From: Xanthomarina spongicola
Lineage (GTDB): Bacteria; Bacteroidota; Bacteroidia; Flavobacteriales; Flavobacteriaceae
NCBI RefSeq assembly: GCF_003148645.1
Contig: NZ_QGGP01000005.1
Coordinates: 139,219 to 203,218, forward strand
DNA: 64,000 nucleotides
Reading direction: 5' to 3'
Shown: positions 52,922 through 63,719 of the stretch, piece by piece
Position numbering within the stretch: the stretch's first letter is position 1
Layout of the letters: every line of letters starts with the position of its first letter
Notes under the pieces: model-generated
What the model was told of the DNA's origin: nothing
The model's input: only the letters and a program-made list of their open reading frames with translations
Database searches by the model: none
Made by a program: the position numbers and the translations under genes

Positions 52922-54766
52922 CTACCTTTTTAATGAAAAATGTGCTCTGAATTGTTTCTGAACTCCATTACTTTCTCCTAATTCTTTGTACTTAACTACA
53001 AACCAATAATCAGTTTCAGGCAATAATTTGCCGTTAAATGTCCCATCCCATCCTGGTCCTGTTGGACTTAATTGCTTTAGTAATTTTCCGTATTGATCAA
53101 ATATATAAATAATGGCATCATATTGATTTTGAATTCCAAATATTTGCCATGTATCATTATAACCATCGTTATTAGGAGTAAAGACTCGTGGATAATCCAT
53201 AATTAAAACATTATCGCTTGCAAAACCACAACCATTAATATCTCTAGCTTGGATTATATGCTCTCCAAAAGACACATTAGAGAACGTATAAGTATTATTG
53301 TTAGGCTCGTTGCTTACCCAAGGTCCATTATTGATACTAAACTCAAATGATGCTGCTCCATCTCCCGTTGCTGTTACATCTATTGTATGGTTATTAGCAA
53401 AAGCACCTGTAGCTACTGATGCATTAACAATTGGTGGAGAACTTTCAAGCACTAAAATTGTTTGTGTATTTAAACAACCAGTTAGTGTTTCAGTAACTAA
53501 AACGGAATAAGTTCCACCTTGTGATGGCAAGTAAAAAGATTGTGTTGATAAAACAATTGTAGGATTACTAACATCAACCCATTGAAAAGTATAATCAATT
53601 TCATTTAATCCTGTATCTAAAACAGGACTACTTATAACTTCAGTTCCATTCTTGTTTACACATAAAAAGTATGTGTCTTTTAAATTAATATCAGGACGTA
53701 AATTAACTTCTAAATTAAAAGAACCAATATCGAAACACTTAACAACAACAGAAGTAGTATTATCTATGCGAGCATAAATAGTTTCTGGGTTATTTGTATT
53801 GTTATATATATTTGGCAAAGGATTCTCGTCTAATAGAGCATCATCTTCACTTATATAATATGTTACAGTGTAAAGTGCAGGATCTAATCCATTTAATATT
53901 TCTGATGTCTTTGTACTTAAATCAAATTCTCCTATTCCATCGTTTTCTTCAAAATAATCACAAATTATATATGGCTGGACGACACTAGGAAAAGTTGGGG
54001 ATTCTAAAAATTCAACGTTAAAATCGTAAAGCTGTATTAATCCTCCTGTATTATCTAATGCTTCTGCTCTATAATACTTAGAATCATAAACATCTAAGGT
54101 AGCAGAATTTGCACCACTTATTAATAAATAACTACCAGGATTAGCCTCATCCTCTTCATACCATAAATAACTAGTTGCACTTTGAGTAGTTGCATTGAGA
54201 GTAAACGAATTTCCTTCGCAAGCTTTAAAATCTTCTAAAATTGAACAGTTAGTAGTGCCATCTCCAGTTAATTGCTGAATACTAATAAATCCTGTTAAGC
54301 CTGAAAAATTAGTTACAAGAAGCAAATAAAACTGTCCAGTTATAGCATTTGGTATGCTAGCTTGCTCTATACCATTTGGCGAATAGCTACAATCAATAGT
54401 ATTAGCTGCAGTTAAACTTGTATTACAAGCATCTACTGTATTTGTAAATGGTCCATATAGAATAAAGTCTACATCTAGATTAGGCGATCCACCAAGGGTA
54501 CTACTTTGATCAATAATTAAATTGACATCACCACTTTGACCTATCTGTAAAAAAAACCATGCTGGATTTGGCTGGGTTATTAAACAACCATAATCTGGTC
54601 CAACCTCAGCACTTGATCCATTAGAAGTGTTTAAAAAAGAAAATTCTGAAGAACTACAAATAGGCTCAGCATCTGTACAAATATTAGCTCCTCCACTCTG
54701 ACTATTAATATTAATAGTTAAGCTAAAGAAGACAATAAATATATTTATTTTTTTATTTAAAAACAT
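52922..54766 (-). CDS. Type IX-secreted gliding-motility-associated repeat protein (type B sorting domain)
   Basis: A 614-residue exoprotein. Signal peptide 1-22 (MFLNKKINIFIVFFSLTININ), a Cys-containing N-terminal domain (CTDAEPICSSSEFSF...), an Ig-like region (about 180-250), one copy of the 'VQPYIICDYFEENDGIGEFDLS' domain (about 263-350) also found five times in the next gene, then the DGAASFEFSINNGPWVSNEP domain and the C-terminal gliding-motility/type B sorting domain (FTPNNDGYNDTW...HFSLKR). Its last 180 residues are nearly the same as those of the 2145-residue neighbour, so they are paralogues. The start codon directly follows a 12-bp hairpin. Confidence 0.87.
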   Translation of the reverse strand: MFLNKKINIFIVFFSLTININSQSGGANICTDAEPICSSSEFSFLNTSNGSSAEVGPDYGCLITQPNPAWFFLQIGQSGDVNLIIDQSSTLGGSPNLDVDFILYGPFTNTVDACNTSLTAANTIDCSYSPNGIEQASIPNAITGQFYLLLVTNFSGLTGFISIQQLTGDGTTNCSILEDFKACEGNSFTLNATTQSATSYLWYEEDEANPGSYLLISGANSATLDVYDSKYYRAEALDNTGGLIQLYDFNVEFLESPTFPSVVQPYIICDYFEENDGIGEFDLSTKTSEILNGLDPALYTVTYYISEDDALLDENPLPNIYNNTNNPETIYARIDNTTSVVVKCFDIGSFNLEVNLRPDINLKDTYFLCVNKNGTEVISSPVLDTGLNEIDYTFQWVDVSNPTIVLSTQSFYLPSQGGTYSVLVTETLTGCLNTQTILVLESSPPIVNASVATGAFANNHTIDVTATGDGAASFEFSINNGPWVSNEPNNNTYTFSNVSFGEHIIQARDINGCGFASDNVLIMDYPRVFTPNNDGYNDTWQIFGIQNQYDAIIYIFDQYGKLLKQLSPTGPGWDGTFNGKLLPETDYWFVVKYKELGESNGVQKQFRAHFSLKR

Positions 54767-54811
54767 AAAAGATTAAATCTGAATGGACTTCCATTACAAA
54801 TTTAATCTTTT
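54767..54811 (-). terminator. Hairpin between the two type IX genes, ending at the next start codon
   Basis: Arms AAAAGATTAAAT (54767-54778) and ATTTAATCTTTT (54800-54811) are perfectly complementary and enclose an AATGG/CCATT mini-stem. On the minus strand it starts 12 bases after one gene's stop and its 3' arm ends in TTTT directly against the next gene's ATG. Confidence 0.7.
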
Positions 54812-54823
54812 ATATGCTAGATA

Positions 54824-57800
54824 TTATCTTTTTAAGCTAAAGTGCGCTTTAAATTGTTTTTGTGCACCTTCACTTTCACCTAATTCTCTATAATCAATAG
54901 TAAACCAATAATCACTAGATGGTAATAATTCTCCATTATAAGTTCCATCCCATCCAGGTCCAGTTGGACTTAGCTGTTTAAGCAATTTACCATAACGATC
55001 GTAAATAAATATTTTTGCATCGTATTGATTTTCAATTCCAAAAATCTGCCAAGTATCATTATAACCATCATTATTTGGTGTAAAGAATAATGGATAATCC
55101 ATTACTAAAACAATATCACTAGCTATACCACAACCATTAATATCTCTAGCTTGTATAACATGCTCTCCAAAAGGTACATTGGAAAAAGTATATGTATTTG
55201 TATTTGGCTCATTAGCAACCCAAGGTCCATTATCTATACTAAATTCAAATAGTGCTGCACCATCACCTGTTGCTGTAACTTGAATAATACTATTACTAGC
55301 AAAAGCTTCAGTAGTAAGAGTGGCTGTTACTGTTGGTGGTGAGCTTAATTCAACTACAGTAGAGTCTGAGCTCACACAAAGAGTATTAATATCCGTTACA
55401 GTAACCGTATAATTACCTTCAACTGTTGGCATAAAAATTGAATCTGTACCCAAAATTATTAATGGATTTCCATCTTCTACCCATTCAAAAGTGTATAAAC
55501 TAGTACTTAATCCAGTATCGATTATAGGATTCCCAATAACTTCAGTGCCATTTAAATTAATACAGATAATATATAAATCATCTACATTAAACTCGGGAAC
55601 TGGATTAACAATTAAATCAAAAGTTATTATAGTATAACATCCTGTTCCATCATCTGTAGCATCACTTGGGTCACCAGTATTAGTAACTCGAACATAAATT
55701 GTTTGAGGCGCAGATATATTAGTATATGCAGTTGCATTACCAATTGGATTGTTTCCTAATTCAGCATCATCTAGTGTTTCGTGATAAGTAACTGTTTCAT
55801 CAAAATCATTTAACATTAATCCTTCATTTTGAGTCAAATCAAATTCTTCTTGTAAATCGCCTGGACTATTATCATCACAAACCACTAGATTTGGTAAAAC
55901 ATCATTAGGTGTTGGTAAAGTATTTACTACTAATGTTAAACTAGTTAAAGAGTAGCAGTTACCACCACTAGTTGTTTCGGTAACAGTTACAAATATTGTC
56001 TGTGGATTATGAGGTAAACCTCCAATAGAAACATTGTTATAAGCAGTATAATCTGAAATTGGATTATTTGGAATATCAGCCATAGTTTCAAAATAATTCA
56101 CAACTAATGTTACATCACCACCTGTTAAGCCATCGTTTTGAGTTGTCAAATCAAATATTGCGTATCCATCGTTATCTGTAGTATCATCGCAAATCTCATA
56201 AATTACATCTTGAGCTTCAACTGGAATCTCAGGTAACGGATTTACTATTAAATCAAATTGACCTACACTAATACATCCATTTAAACCTTCAAGTCGAACA
56301 TAAATAGTTGTATTTCCAGACATATAATTTGATAGATCTGGTTCTACTATTGGGTCAACACCAGGAATAGATTCTGCGTCTGCCATAGACACATGATAAG
56401 TCAATGCAAAGTCAGCTGGATTTTGTGTACCATAAATAGTAGCATCCATAGTCGTTAAATTGAATGTGGCCACTCCATCCGAATCATCATCACAAATCAC
56501 ATAAGGAGCAATGTCGGTTGGAATTTCTGGTGATGGCTCAACAATAAGTTGTAACTCAACAATGGTAGCACAATCAATTCCAGTTCCAAATTCTACTCTT
56601 ACATAAATAACTTGTCCTGCCACATTAGACAATGAGTCCCCTTGAGGATTAACATCATCTATCGCATTTTGAAGCGTTAAATGAAATGAGACAATTAAAG
56701 TAGGATCTGAAGCTAAAATATCATCTCTAACTGATGACAAATTAAAGCTTCCTAAATTATCATTATCTACATCGCAATCATATAATGGCATCGGGACATT
56801 AACAGGAGGACCTGTTACTACATTTAAAGTCAAAGTAGTCGTATCAAAACAACCTGTATTTGAATCTTCAACACGCACATAAACTATTTCGCCATCTGTT
56901 CCAATATAAGCAGTTGAAGATGGTGATACTTCTGGAGTTCCAGCTATTGCTGAAGCTAAGTTATTATGATAAGTTACAACATAGTCTGTATTTCCAGCTG
57001 TTATTTCATTGTCTTTAACTGTTAAATCTATTTCTGTCATGCCATCTGGAATGTTATCATCACACACAATTAATGGTGAAGGTGCAACTACTGTTGGCAA
57101 TGGATTAATTGTAACTACAAAACTATTCTCTGCTGAACAATTTGGAGTCGTTCCAGTTTCTGCATACACATAAATAGTTTGTGTACTTGAAATAGCATCT
57201 CCTGCATTTAATACAGTTCCTGTTCCTCCTGTTCCAGTATAATAGGTTCCATTTGCTAATGCTGGTAAGGTATAAGAAACACATTCCGTTACATCTATTG
57301 GTGCATCTACTAATGGTGATGTATTTATTGTTACTACAAAACTGTTTTCAGCAAAACAATTTGGAGTCGTTCCAGTTTCTGCATATACATAAATAGTTTG
57401 CGAACTTGTAATAGGATCTCCTGTATTTAAGACTGTTCCTGTCCCTCCTGTTCCTGTATAATACGTCCCATTTGTTAATGCTGGTAACGTATAACTATCA
57501 CATTCTGTAACATCTACTGGCGCATCAACTGTTGGAGTTGTATTAATGGTTACAACAAAACTATTTTCAGCAAAACAATTTGGAGTGGTTCCTGTTTCTG
57601 CATACACGTAAATAGTTTGTGTACTTGCAATTGCATCTCCAGCATTTAATACTGTTCCTGTCCCTCCTGTTCCTGTATAATACGTTCCATTTGTTAATGC
57701 TGGTAGCGTATAACTATCACACATAGAAACATCTATTGGTGCATCAACTGTTGGTGTTGTATTTATAGTTACAACAAAGCTATTTTCAGCAAAACAGTTA

Positions 57801-60800
57801 GGAGTCGTTCCTGTTTCTGCATATACATAAATAGTTTGTGTACTTGTAATGGCATCTCCGGCATTTAAAACAGTTCCTGTTCCACCTGTTCCTGTGTAAT
57901 AGGTTCCACCTGTTAATGCTGGTAACGTATAACTGTCACATGCCGAAATATCAGCAGGTGCATCAACTGTTGGTGTTGTATTTATAGTTACTATAAAGCT
58001 ATTTTCGTCTGTACAATTTGGAGTCGTTCCTGTTTCTCCATATACATAAATAGTTTGTGTACTTGAAATAGTATCTCCTGCATTTAATGTTGTTCCTGTA
58101 CCTCCAGTTCCTGTAAAATAACTTCCACTACCTAAAGCTGGTAAGATATAACTATCACATGCTGTAACATCTGCTGGAGTATCAACTGTTGGAGTTGTAT
58201 TAACAACAACGGTTACTGTATTAGTTGCAGAATCATTTGGTGGTGTTAAACCACTATCGGTTAAAGTAACTTCGTATGTTATAGTTGCAGCTGGTGGAGG
58301 CGATAATACCAATGTGGCATTTGTTCCTAATACAATAGGGCTTCCTTGTACTGTCCAACTATAGCTATATGTTCCTACTGCTGTTCCTGGTGAAGGACTT
58401 GCTGTTAAGGTAACATCTGCTCCTGCATCATGGCAAATGGATGGCATATCAGCAGTTGCTGTTACAGAAATGGTACAAACATCAATAGTTACTACAAAAC
58501 TGTTTTCATCTGAACAGTTTGGAGTCGTTCCTGTTTCGGCATACACATAGATAGTTTGCGTAGTTGTAATTAAATCTCCTGCATTTAATACAGTACCTGT
58601 TCCTCCTGCTGCTGTATAATATGTTCCATTTGTTAAAGCTGGTAATGCATACTCATTACATGCAGTAACATCTGATGGAGCATCTACAACTGGTGTTGTA
58701 TTAATGGTAACCACAAAACTGTTTTCTGCAAAACAATTTGGCGTAGTTCCTGTTTCTTCATATACATAAATAGTTTGAGAACTGTTAATAGAAGTACCAG
58801 CAGTTATTAAACCACCTGTTCCTCCTGTTCCATTATAATATTGACCACCTGTTAATGCTGGTAAAACATAACTATCGCATGCTGTAACATCTGCAGGTGC
58901 ATCTACAGTTGGTGTTGTATTAACGTTTACTACAAAACTGTTTTCATCAAAACAATTAGGAGTCGTTCCAGTTTCTTCATACACATAAATAGTTTGCGTA
59001 CTTGAAATGACATCTCCTGCATTTAATGTTGTTCCTGTTCCTCCTGAACCTGTGTAATAAGCTCCACTACCTAATGCAAGTAAAGTATAACTATCGCAAA
59101 CAGTAACATCTACTGGATTATCTACTGTTGGTGTTGTATTTACAGTTACAGTTACTGTATTAGTTACTGTATCGTTTGGTGGTGTTAGTCCACTATCTGT
59201 TAATGTAACTTCGTAGGTTGTTGTAACAGCAGGTGGTGGAGACAGAACCAAAGTGGCATTTGTTCCTAATACAATAGGACTTCCTTGAACAGTCCAACTA
59301 TAGCTATATGTTCCTACAGCTGCACCAGGACTAGGAGTTGCAGTTAAAGTAACATCTGCTCCTGCATCATGACAAATGGATGGCATATCAGCAGTTGCTG
59401 TTACAGATAATGTACACGCATCTATAGTTACTACAAAACTGTTTTCGTCTGTACAATTAGGTGTTGTTCCTGTTTCAGCATACACATAAATAGTTTGTGT
59501 AGTAGTAATAACATCTCCTGCATTTAGCATGGTTCCTGTTCCTCCTGTTGCTGTATAATAATTTCCAACAGTTAATGCTGGTAACGTATAATCGTTACAA
59601 GCTGTCACATCTGCTGGCGCATCTGCTACAGGTGTTGTAAATAAATTAACTGTTGCTGATAAAGTCATTGGACCACCACAAACAGAATTCAGATTATTAG
59701 CTGAAAGTAAATTTATAGTTTGAGTCGCTGATATTCCAGGAATGGTTACAATATAAGTTCCAGTGGCATCTATTGTAATGGTCTGTGTTGGGCCACCATT
59801 AATATTATATTCTACCACGTCATTCTCTGAACCAGTTATGGTAAAAACTGCATCTCCACCTCCTGTACAAATATCTGCACTACTAGTAACTGTTACTACT
59901 GGTGTTGGTGACACTACTACTGTTATTGGTCTGTAAGCTATATAATCTGTTCCAGTTAAAGCATCTGTATATGTTACTTGAGCTACATATGTTGTTGTTT
60001 GACTTGGTGTTACCACCAAAGCATTTGGATCTGTACCTATAACAGTACCTGCCTCGTCTAACCATTGAAAAGATGTAATAGTTGTTCCATCTGGTACAAA
60101 TTGGTAAGCTTCGGGTGTTAAAAAAGGAATATCCCAAACACCTGTATTTCTTCCTGGAGGTGATATTCCAGCAGTACCAGCATCATTTTGTATACCAATA
60201 GCAGCTCTTCCTCCTGCCCAACCTGGACAAACTGGCTTTTGAAAGATATAAGTTTCAATAATATTTGTGGTTTCATAAAACATGATCATTTGAGACGTTT
60301 TCAATGCATTACAGCTAAATTGCGCTACATTATAAAAACTAAATACAAACACTCTAAAAGGGGCTTCCCCTTTTATACTGTATGTAATATTGTAATCAGT
60401 CCCTAAAGTTCCTGAAGCACTTGGGTCAGTATCATGTATGGCTCCGAATATATTTCCATCTCTTAAAGCTGCATCTGTATTATTTGGTATTAATGCTCCT
60501 GCAGCTGGTGTCCACATATGAAATGTATTTGCATTACTTAGGTCAAAACTAACAGCACCATTTGTAGATAAGACACATTGAGTGTAGTCATTTTGATAAA
60601 ATTCAAAATTGAAAGCAAAATTTATTATTGGACTCCAAATATCATCCGTAGTTAGCGACGTACCTGTTGCTGTATCACCAAAAGAAAAGGGTGGGTTAAA
60701 TGGAATGGTATTTACCGAATAAGTGTTAGACTCTCCAATTTCTTGATAAGTTGCAGACAGTGTTAAAGGAGGTATAGTACCTGTATTTAAATCTATACAA

Positions 60801-61261
60801 AAGGGATCTGTAATACACACATTACCTCCACAAGACACATTACCAGTACTAGCAGAAATAGTCATTTCGGAAGAACCTGATCCAGAACTTAAACTTCCGG
60901 GAAAGATTCTAATTTCAATTACTGCTGTATCGCAATTGGCAGGCATGGCATTTTCGCAAACCTGATATGTAATATAATAAATACCTTGAGGTGTATTTGC
61001 TGCAATATTTACAAACCCTAAAGGGTTTAAAGTTGTAAAACCAGTAGGATCCGGAACGGTCTCTGTAAATGTAAAGTTTCCAAAAGTTCCAAAGGTTATA
61101 GCAGTACCATTAAAATAATCGTTTAAAAATATACGTGGCCCATTTGAGGTGGATGCATTTGGGTTATCTGCTCTACCAACCACAACATCGTCTATGGCTA
61201 TGAGTTGTGCATACGTAGAACTAATAAATAATAAAAAACATAGAGTAATTAATTTTTTCAT
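54824..61261 (-). CDS. Giant repeat surface adhesin, type IX secreted (type B sorting domain)
   Basis: A 2145-residue secreted protein. Signal peptide 1-18, then a large N-terminal domain to about residue 520, nine copies of a 73-residue repeat (NTTPTVDAP-DVTACDSYTLPAL...GGTGTVLNAGD...QTIYVYAETGTTPNC..ENSFVVTI) and two inserted Ig/PKD-like modules (TADMPSICHDAGADVTLTA). Next come five 85-100-residue domains of the CDD.SDG..FDLT type. It closes with the same DGAALFEFS and FTPNNDGYNDTW...HFSLKR domains as the downstream paralogue. Extracellular, Thr-rich; likely adhesion or glycan contact. At DNA level the repeats run from about 57110 to 59640. Confidence 0.88.
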   Translation of the reverse strand: MKKLITLCFLLFISSTYAQLIAIDDVVVGRADNPNASTSNGPRIFLNDYFNGTAITFGTFGNFTFTETVPDPTGFTTLNPLGFVNIAANTPQGIYYITYQVCENAMPANCDTAVIEIRIFPGSLSSGSGSSEMTISASTGNVSCGGNVCITDPFCIDLNTGTIPPLTLSATYQEIGESNTYSVNTIPFNPPFSFGDTATGTSLTTDDIWSPIINFAFNFEFYQNDYTQCVLSTNGAVSFDLSNANTFHMWTPAAGALIPNNTDAALRDGNIFGAIHDTDPSASGTLGTDYNITYSIKGEAPFRVFVFSFYNVAQFSCNALKTSQMIMFYETTNIIETYIFQKPVCPGWAGGRAAIGIQNDAGTAGISPPGRNTGVWDIPFLTPEAYQFVPDGTTITSFQWLDEAGTVIGTDPNALVVTPSQTTTYVAQVTYTDALTGTDYIAYRPITVVVSPTPVVTVTSSADICTGGGDAVFTITGSENDVVEYNINGGPTQTITIDATGTYIVTIPGISATQTINLLSANNLNSVCGGPMTLSATVNLFTTPVADAPADVTACNDYTLPALTVGNYYTATGGTGTMLNAGDVITTTQTIYVYAETGTTPNCTDENSFVVTIDACTLSVTATADMPSICHDAGADVTLTATPSPGAAVGTYSYSWTVQGSPIVLGTNATLVLSPPPAVTTTYEVTLTDSGLTPPNDTVTNTVTVTVNTTPTVDNPVDVTVCDSYTLLALGSGAYYTGSGGTGTTLNAGDVISSTQTIYVYEETGTTPNCFDENSFVVNVNTTPTVDAPADVTACDSYVLPALTGGQYYNGTGGTGGLITAGTSINSSQTIYVYEETGTTPNCFAENSFVVTINTTPVVDAPSDVTACNEYALPALTNGTYYTAAGGTGTVLNAGDLITTTQTIYVYAETGTTPNCSDENSFVVTIDVCTISVTATADMPSICHDAGADVTLTASPSPGTAVGTYSYSWTVQGSPIVLGTNATLVLSPPPAATITYEVTLTDSGLTPPNDSATNTVTVVVNTTPTVDTPADVTACDSYILPALGSGSYFTGTGGTGTTLNAGDTISSTQTIYVYGETGTTPNCTDENSFIVTINTTPTVDAPADISACDSYTLPALTGGTYYTGTGGTGTVLNAGDAITSTQTIYVYAETGTTPNCFAENSFVVTINTTPTVDAPIDVSMCDSYTLPALTNGTYYTGTGGTGTVLNAGDAIASTQTIYVYAETGTTPNCFAENSFVVTINTTPTVDAPVDVTECDSYTLPALTNGTYYTGTGGTGTVLNTGDPITSSQTIYVYAETGTTPNCFAENSFVVTINTSPLVDAPIDVTECVSYTLPALANGTYYTGTGGTGTVLNAGDAISSTQTIYVYAETGTTPNCSAENSFVVTINPLPTVVAPSPLIVCDDNIPDGMTEIDLTVKDNEITAGNTDYVVTYHNNLASAIAGTPEVSPSSTAYIGTDGEIVYVRVEDSNTGCFDTTTLTLNVVTGPPVNVPMPLYDCDVDNDNLGSFNLSSVRDDILASDPTLIVSFHLTLQNAIDDVNPQGDSLSNVAGQVIYVRVEFGTGIDCATIVELQLIVEPSPEIPTDIAPYVICDDDSDGVATFNLTTMDATIYGTQNPADFALTYHVSMADAESIPGVDPIVEPDLSNYMSGNTTIYVRLEGLNGCISVGQFDLIVNPLPEIPVEAQDVIYEICDDTTDNDGYAIFDLTTQNDGLTGGDVTLVVNYFETMADIPNNPISDYTAYNNVSIGGLPHNPQTIFVTVTETTSGGNCYSLTSLTLVVNTLPTPNDVLPNLVVCDDNSPGDLQEEFDLTQNEGLMLNDFDETVTYHETLDDAELGNNPIGNATAYTNISAPQTIYVRVTNTGDPSDATDDGTGCYTIITFDLIVNPVPEFNVDDLYIICINLNGTEVIGNPIIDTGLSTSLYTFEWVEDGNPLIILGTDSIFMPTVEGNYTVTVTDINTLCVSSDSTVVELSSPPTVTATLTTEAFASNSIIQVTATGDGAALFEFSIDNGPWVANEPNTNTYTFSNVPFGEHVIQARDINGCGIASDIVLVMDYPLFFTPNNDGYNDTWQIFGIENQYDAKIFIYDRYGKLLKQLSPTGPGWDGTYNGELLPSSDYWFTIDYRELGESEGAQKQFKAHFSLKR
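57110..59640. repeat. Nine 219-bp coding repeats with two inserted modules
   Basis: Within the giant adhesin, nine units of about 219 bp. Units from 57110 to 58200 are the most alike (four in direct tandem plus one), and the others are split by the two roughly 270-bp module copies near 58200-58470 and 59150-59420, which are themselves closely similar. Confidence 0.85.
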
Positions 61262-61433
61262 AAGGGAAAATATTAAAAATGAATTAATCGAACAACATAT
61301 AGAATGTCAAGTAATTAACTTTATATCATTAATAAATAAGGCTGAAAATTAAGAAATTTTTATGAAAAACTCCGTTAATTTTTTAGTCAAATTAATTCTA
61401 TGTTAATAAAACCCCATTAAATAAGTAAATTCT

Positions 61434-61441
61434 TATCTTTG
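61434..61441 (+). promoter_or_regulatory. Putative -7 element of folE
   Basis: TATCTTTG matches TAnnTTTG, 28 bases before the folE ATG. A -33 TTG at the expected distance is not clear. Confidence 0.4.
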
Positions 61442-61469
61442 CAGATTAAACATATATTTAAATTATCGC

Positions 61470-62147
61470 ATGAAATTTGATGAAAAGTTAGAAGAATTTG
61501 AGTCTTTAGGAGATAACCATGTTGGCACATCTTCAAATACGCCAATGCGCCAAGATGCTTTTAAACTTACAAACGAAGAGAAAATTGACATTATTAAAGA
61601 TGATGTGCAGCATATTATGGAAACTTTAGGCCTTGATCTTACAGACGACAGCTTAAAAGGCACACCTAATCGTGTAGCAAAAATGTTTGTTAAAGAATTA
61701 TTTGGTGGTCTTAATCCAGAAAAAAAACCAAATGCATCGACTTTTGAAAATAAATATCAATATGGCGAAATGCTAGTAGAAAAAAATATTACTGTTTATT
61801 CTACTTGCGAACACCATTTATTACCAATAGTTGGGAAAGCACATGTAGCTTATATTTCTAATGGCACTGTAGTTGGTTTATCTAAAATGAATAGAATAGT
61901 TGATTATTTTGCAAAACGCCCTCAAGTTCAAGAAAGATTAACCATTCAAATAGTTAAAGAATTGCAAGAGGTTTTAAATACTCAAGATGTTGCATGTGTA
62001 ATAGATGCTAAACATTTATGCGTTAATTCTCGTGGCATTAGAGATACTGAAAGCAGCACGATTACATCGGAATTTGGTGGAAAATTTAAAGAAAAAGAAA
62101 CTAAAAGAGAATTTTTAGATTATATTAAATTAGATACTTCTTTTTAA
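61470..62147 (+). CDS. folE: GTP cyclohydrolase I
   Basis: A 225-residue zinc enzyme making dihydroneopterin triphosphate from GTP, the first step of folate/pterin synthesis. Zinc ligands are C113 and H116 in STCEHHLLPI and C184 in KHLCVNSRG; GTP-binding SKMNRIVDYFAKRPQVQERL is at about 138-157. It has a 35-residue N-terminal extension relative to the core. It shares the pathway with folP at 39.5 kb. Confidence 0.96.
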   Translation: MKFDEKLEEFESLGDNHVGTSSNTPMRQDAFKLTNEEKIDIIKDDVQHIMETLGLDLTDDSLKGTPNRVAKMFVKELFGGLNPEKKPNASTFENKYQYGEMLVEKNITVYSTCEHHLLPIVGKAHVAYISNGTVVGLSKMNRIVDYFAKRPQVQERLTIQIVKELQEVLNTQDVACVIDAKHLCVNSRGIRDTESSTITSEFGGKFKEKETKREFLDYIKLDTSF

Positions 62148-62229
62148 TGTTCGTTATGAAGTTAACGCTTAATTGACTTTTGTTAGCTTATAACTTTTCA
62201 ACATACAACTAAACAACATACATTACATC

Positions 62230-63717
62230 ATGCATCTTTACAAACAGCAAGACATAAAAATATACAATACACTTTCAGGTGAAAAAGACGTTTTCAAACC
62301 TATTCACGAAGGCTATGTTGGCATGTATGTTTGTGGACCAACAGTTTATAGCAATGTGCACTTAGGAAATGTTAGAACTTTTATGTCTTTTGATATGATT
62401 TACAGATATCTAAAGCATTTAGGTTATAAAGTACGCTATGTTAGAAATATTACTGATGCTGGACATTTAGAAAATGATGCTGATGTTGGTGAAGACCGAA
62501 TTGCCAAAAAAGCACGTTTAGAAGAAATTGAACCAATGGAAGTTGTACAACGTTATACTGTTGACTTTCATAACACATTAAATGCTTTTAATTTTCTTCC
62601 TCCAAGTATTGAACCTACTGCCACAGGACATATTATTGAACAAATAGAATTAATTAAAACCATTATAGACAATGGTTTTGCTTACGAAGTAAATGGCTCA
62701 GTCTATTTTGATGTATTAAAATACAACGAAACAAACAATTATGGCATTTTAAGTAAGCGTAAAGTGGAAGATTTAATCCATAACACACGTGAACTTGATG
62801 GACAAAGTGATAAAAAAAATCCTCAGGATTTTGCACTTTGGAAAAAAGCCGAACCTCAACACATTATGCGTTGGCCTTCGCCTTGGAGCGATGGTTTTCC
62901 TGGTTGGCATTTAGAATGTACAGCTATGAGTACTAAATACCTTGGCGAGCATTTTGATATTCATGGAGGTGGCATGGATTTAAAATTTCCTCATCACGAA
63001 TGTGAAATTGCACAAAACCAAGCTGCTAAAGGTCAATCACCTGTTAATTATTGGATGCATGCCAACATGCTTATTATGAATGGCAAGAAGATGGCAAAAT
63101 CTACTGGGAATTTTATTTTACCAAATGAAATTTTCTCTGGAGAAAATCCTCATATTACAAAAGGATTTTCTCCTGCAGTCGCACGATTCTTTATGCTACA
63201 AGCGCATTACAGGAGTATTTTAGATTTTACAAACGATGGTCTTTTGGCTAGTGAAAAAGGCTTTAACAGACTCATGGATGCTATTAAATTAATAGATAGT
63301 TTGCCTACTTCATCTACATCTACATTTAATGTTTTAGAATGGAAACAGAAATGTTATGATGCCATGAACGACGATTTTAATTCACCAATATTAATTGCAC
63401 ATTTGTTTGAAGCTGCTAAATTTATCAATCAAGTAAAAGATGAAAAAGCTAGCATTACAAAAGAAGATTTAGCTCTTTTAAAAGAAACCATTCACGCATT
63501 TGTTTTCGATATTATGGGACTTACAGATGCTGTTTCATCTAATAAAAGTGGAAATAGCGATAAGCTTTCAGGAACAGTTGAATTATTAATAAAATTGCGC
63601 CAAGAAGCAAGAGCTAATAAAGATTTTGCCTTGTCTGATAAAATTAGAGATGAGCTTGATGTATTAGGTATCCAATTGAATGATGGTAAAGATGGAACCA
63701 CATTTTCGACTAATTAA
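62230..63717 (+). CDS. cysS: Cysteinyl-tRNA synthetase
   Basis: A 495-residue class I synthetase. The zinc Cys is C35 in YVCGPTVY, the HIGH motif is HLGN (44-47), the zinc region ECTAMS lies near 237, HHECE near 262, and the KMSKS motif is KMAKSTGN (about 293). Monomer of normal length. It is followed after 2 bases by yidD. Confidence 0.97.
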   Translation: MHLYKQQDIKIYNTLSGEKDVFKPIHEGYVGMYVCGPTVYSNVHLGNVRTFMSFDMIYRYLKHLGYKVRYVRNITDAGHLENDADVGEDRIAKKARLEEIEPMEVVQRYTVDFHNTLNAFNFLPPSIEPTATGHIIEQIELIKTIIDNGFAYEVNGSVYFDVLKYNETNNYGILSKRKVEDLIHNTRELDGQSDKKNPQDFALWKKAEPQHIMRWPSPWSDGFPGWHLECTAMSTKYLGEHFDIHGGGMDLKFPHHECEIAQNQAAKGQSPVNYWMHANMLIMNGKKMAKSTGNFILPNEIFSGENPHITKGFSPAVARFFMLQAHYRSILDFTNDGLLASEKGFNRLMDAIKLIDSLPTSSTSTFNVLEWKQKCYDAMNDDFNSPILIAHLFEAAKFINQVKDEKASITKEDLALLKETIHAFVFDIMGLTDAVSSNKSGNSDKLSGTVELLIKLRQEARANKDFALSDKIRDELDVLGIQLNDGKDGTTFSTN

Positions 63718-63719
63718 TC

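Noticed and set aside
57110..59640. CRISPR-like regular repeats
   Set aside because: The 219-bp period lies in one open frame and encodes protein repeats; there are no short identical repeats with unique spacers and no cas genes.
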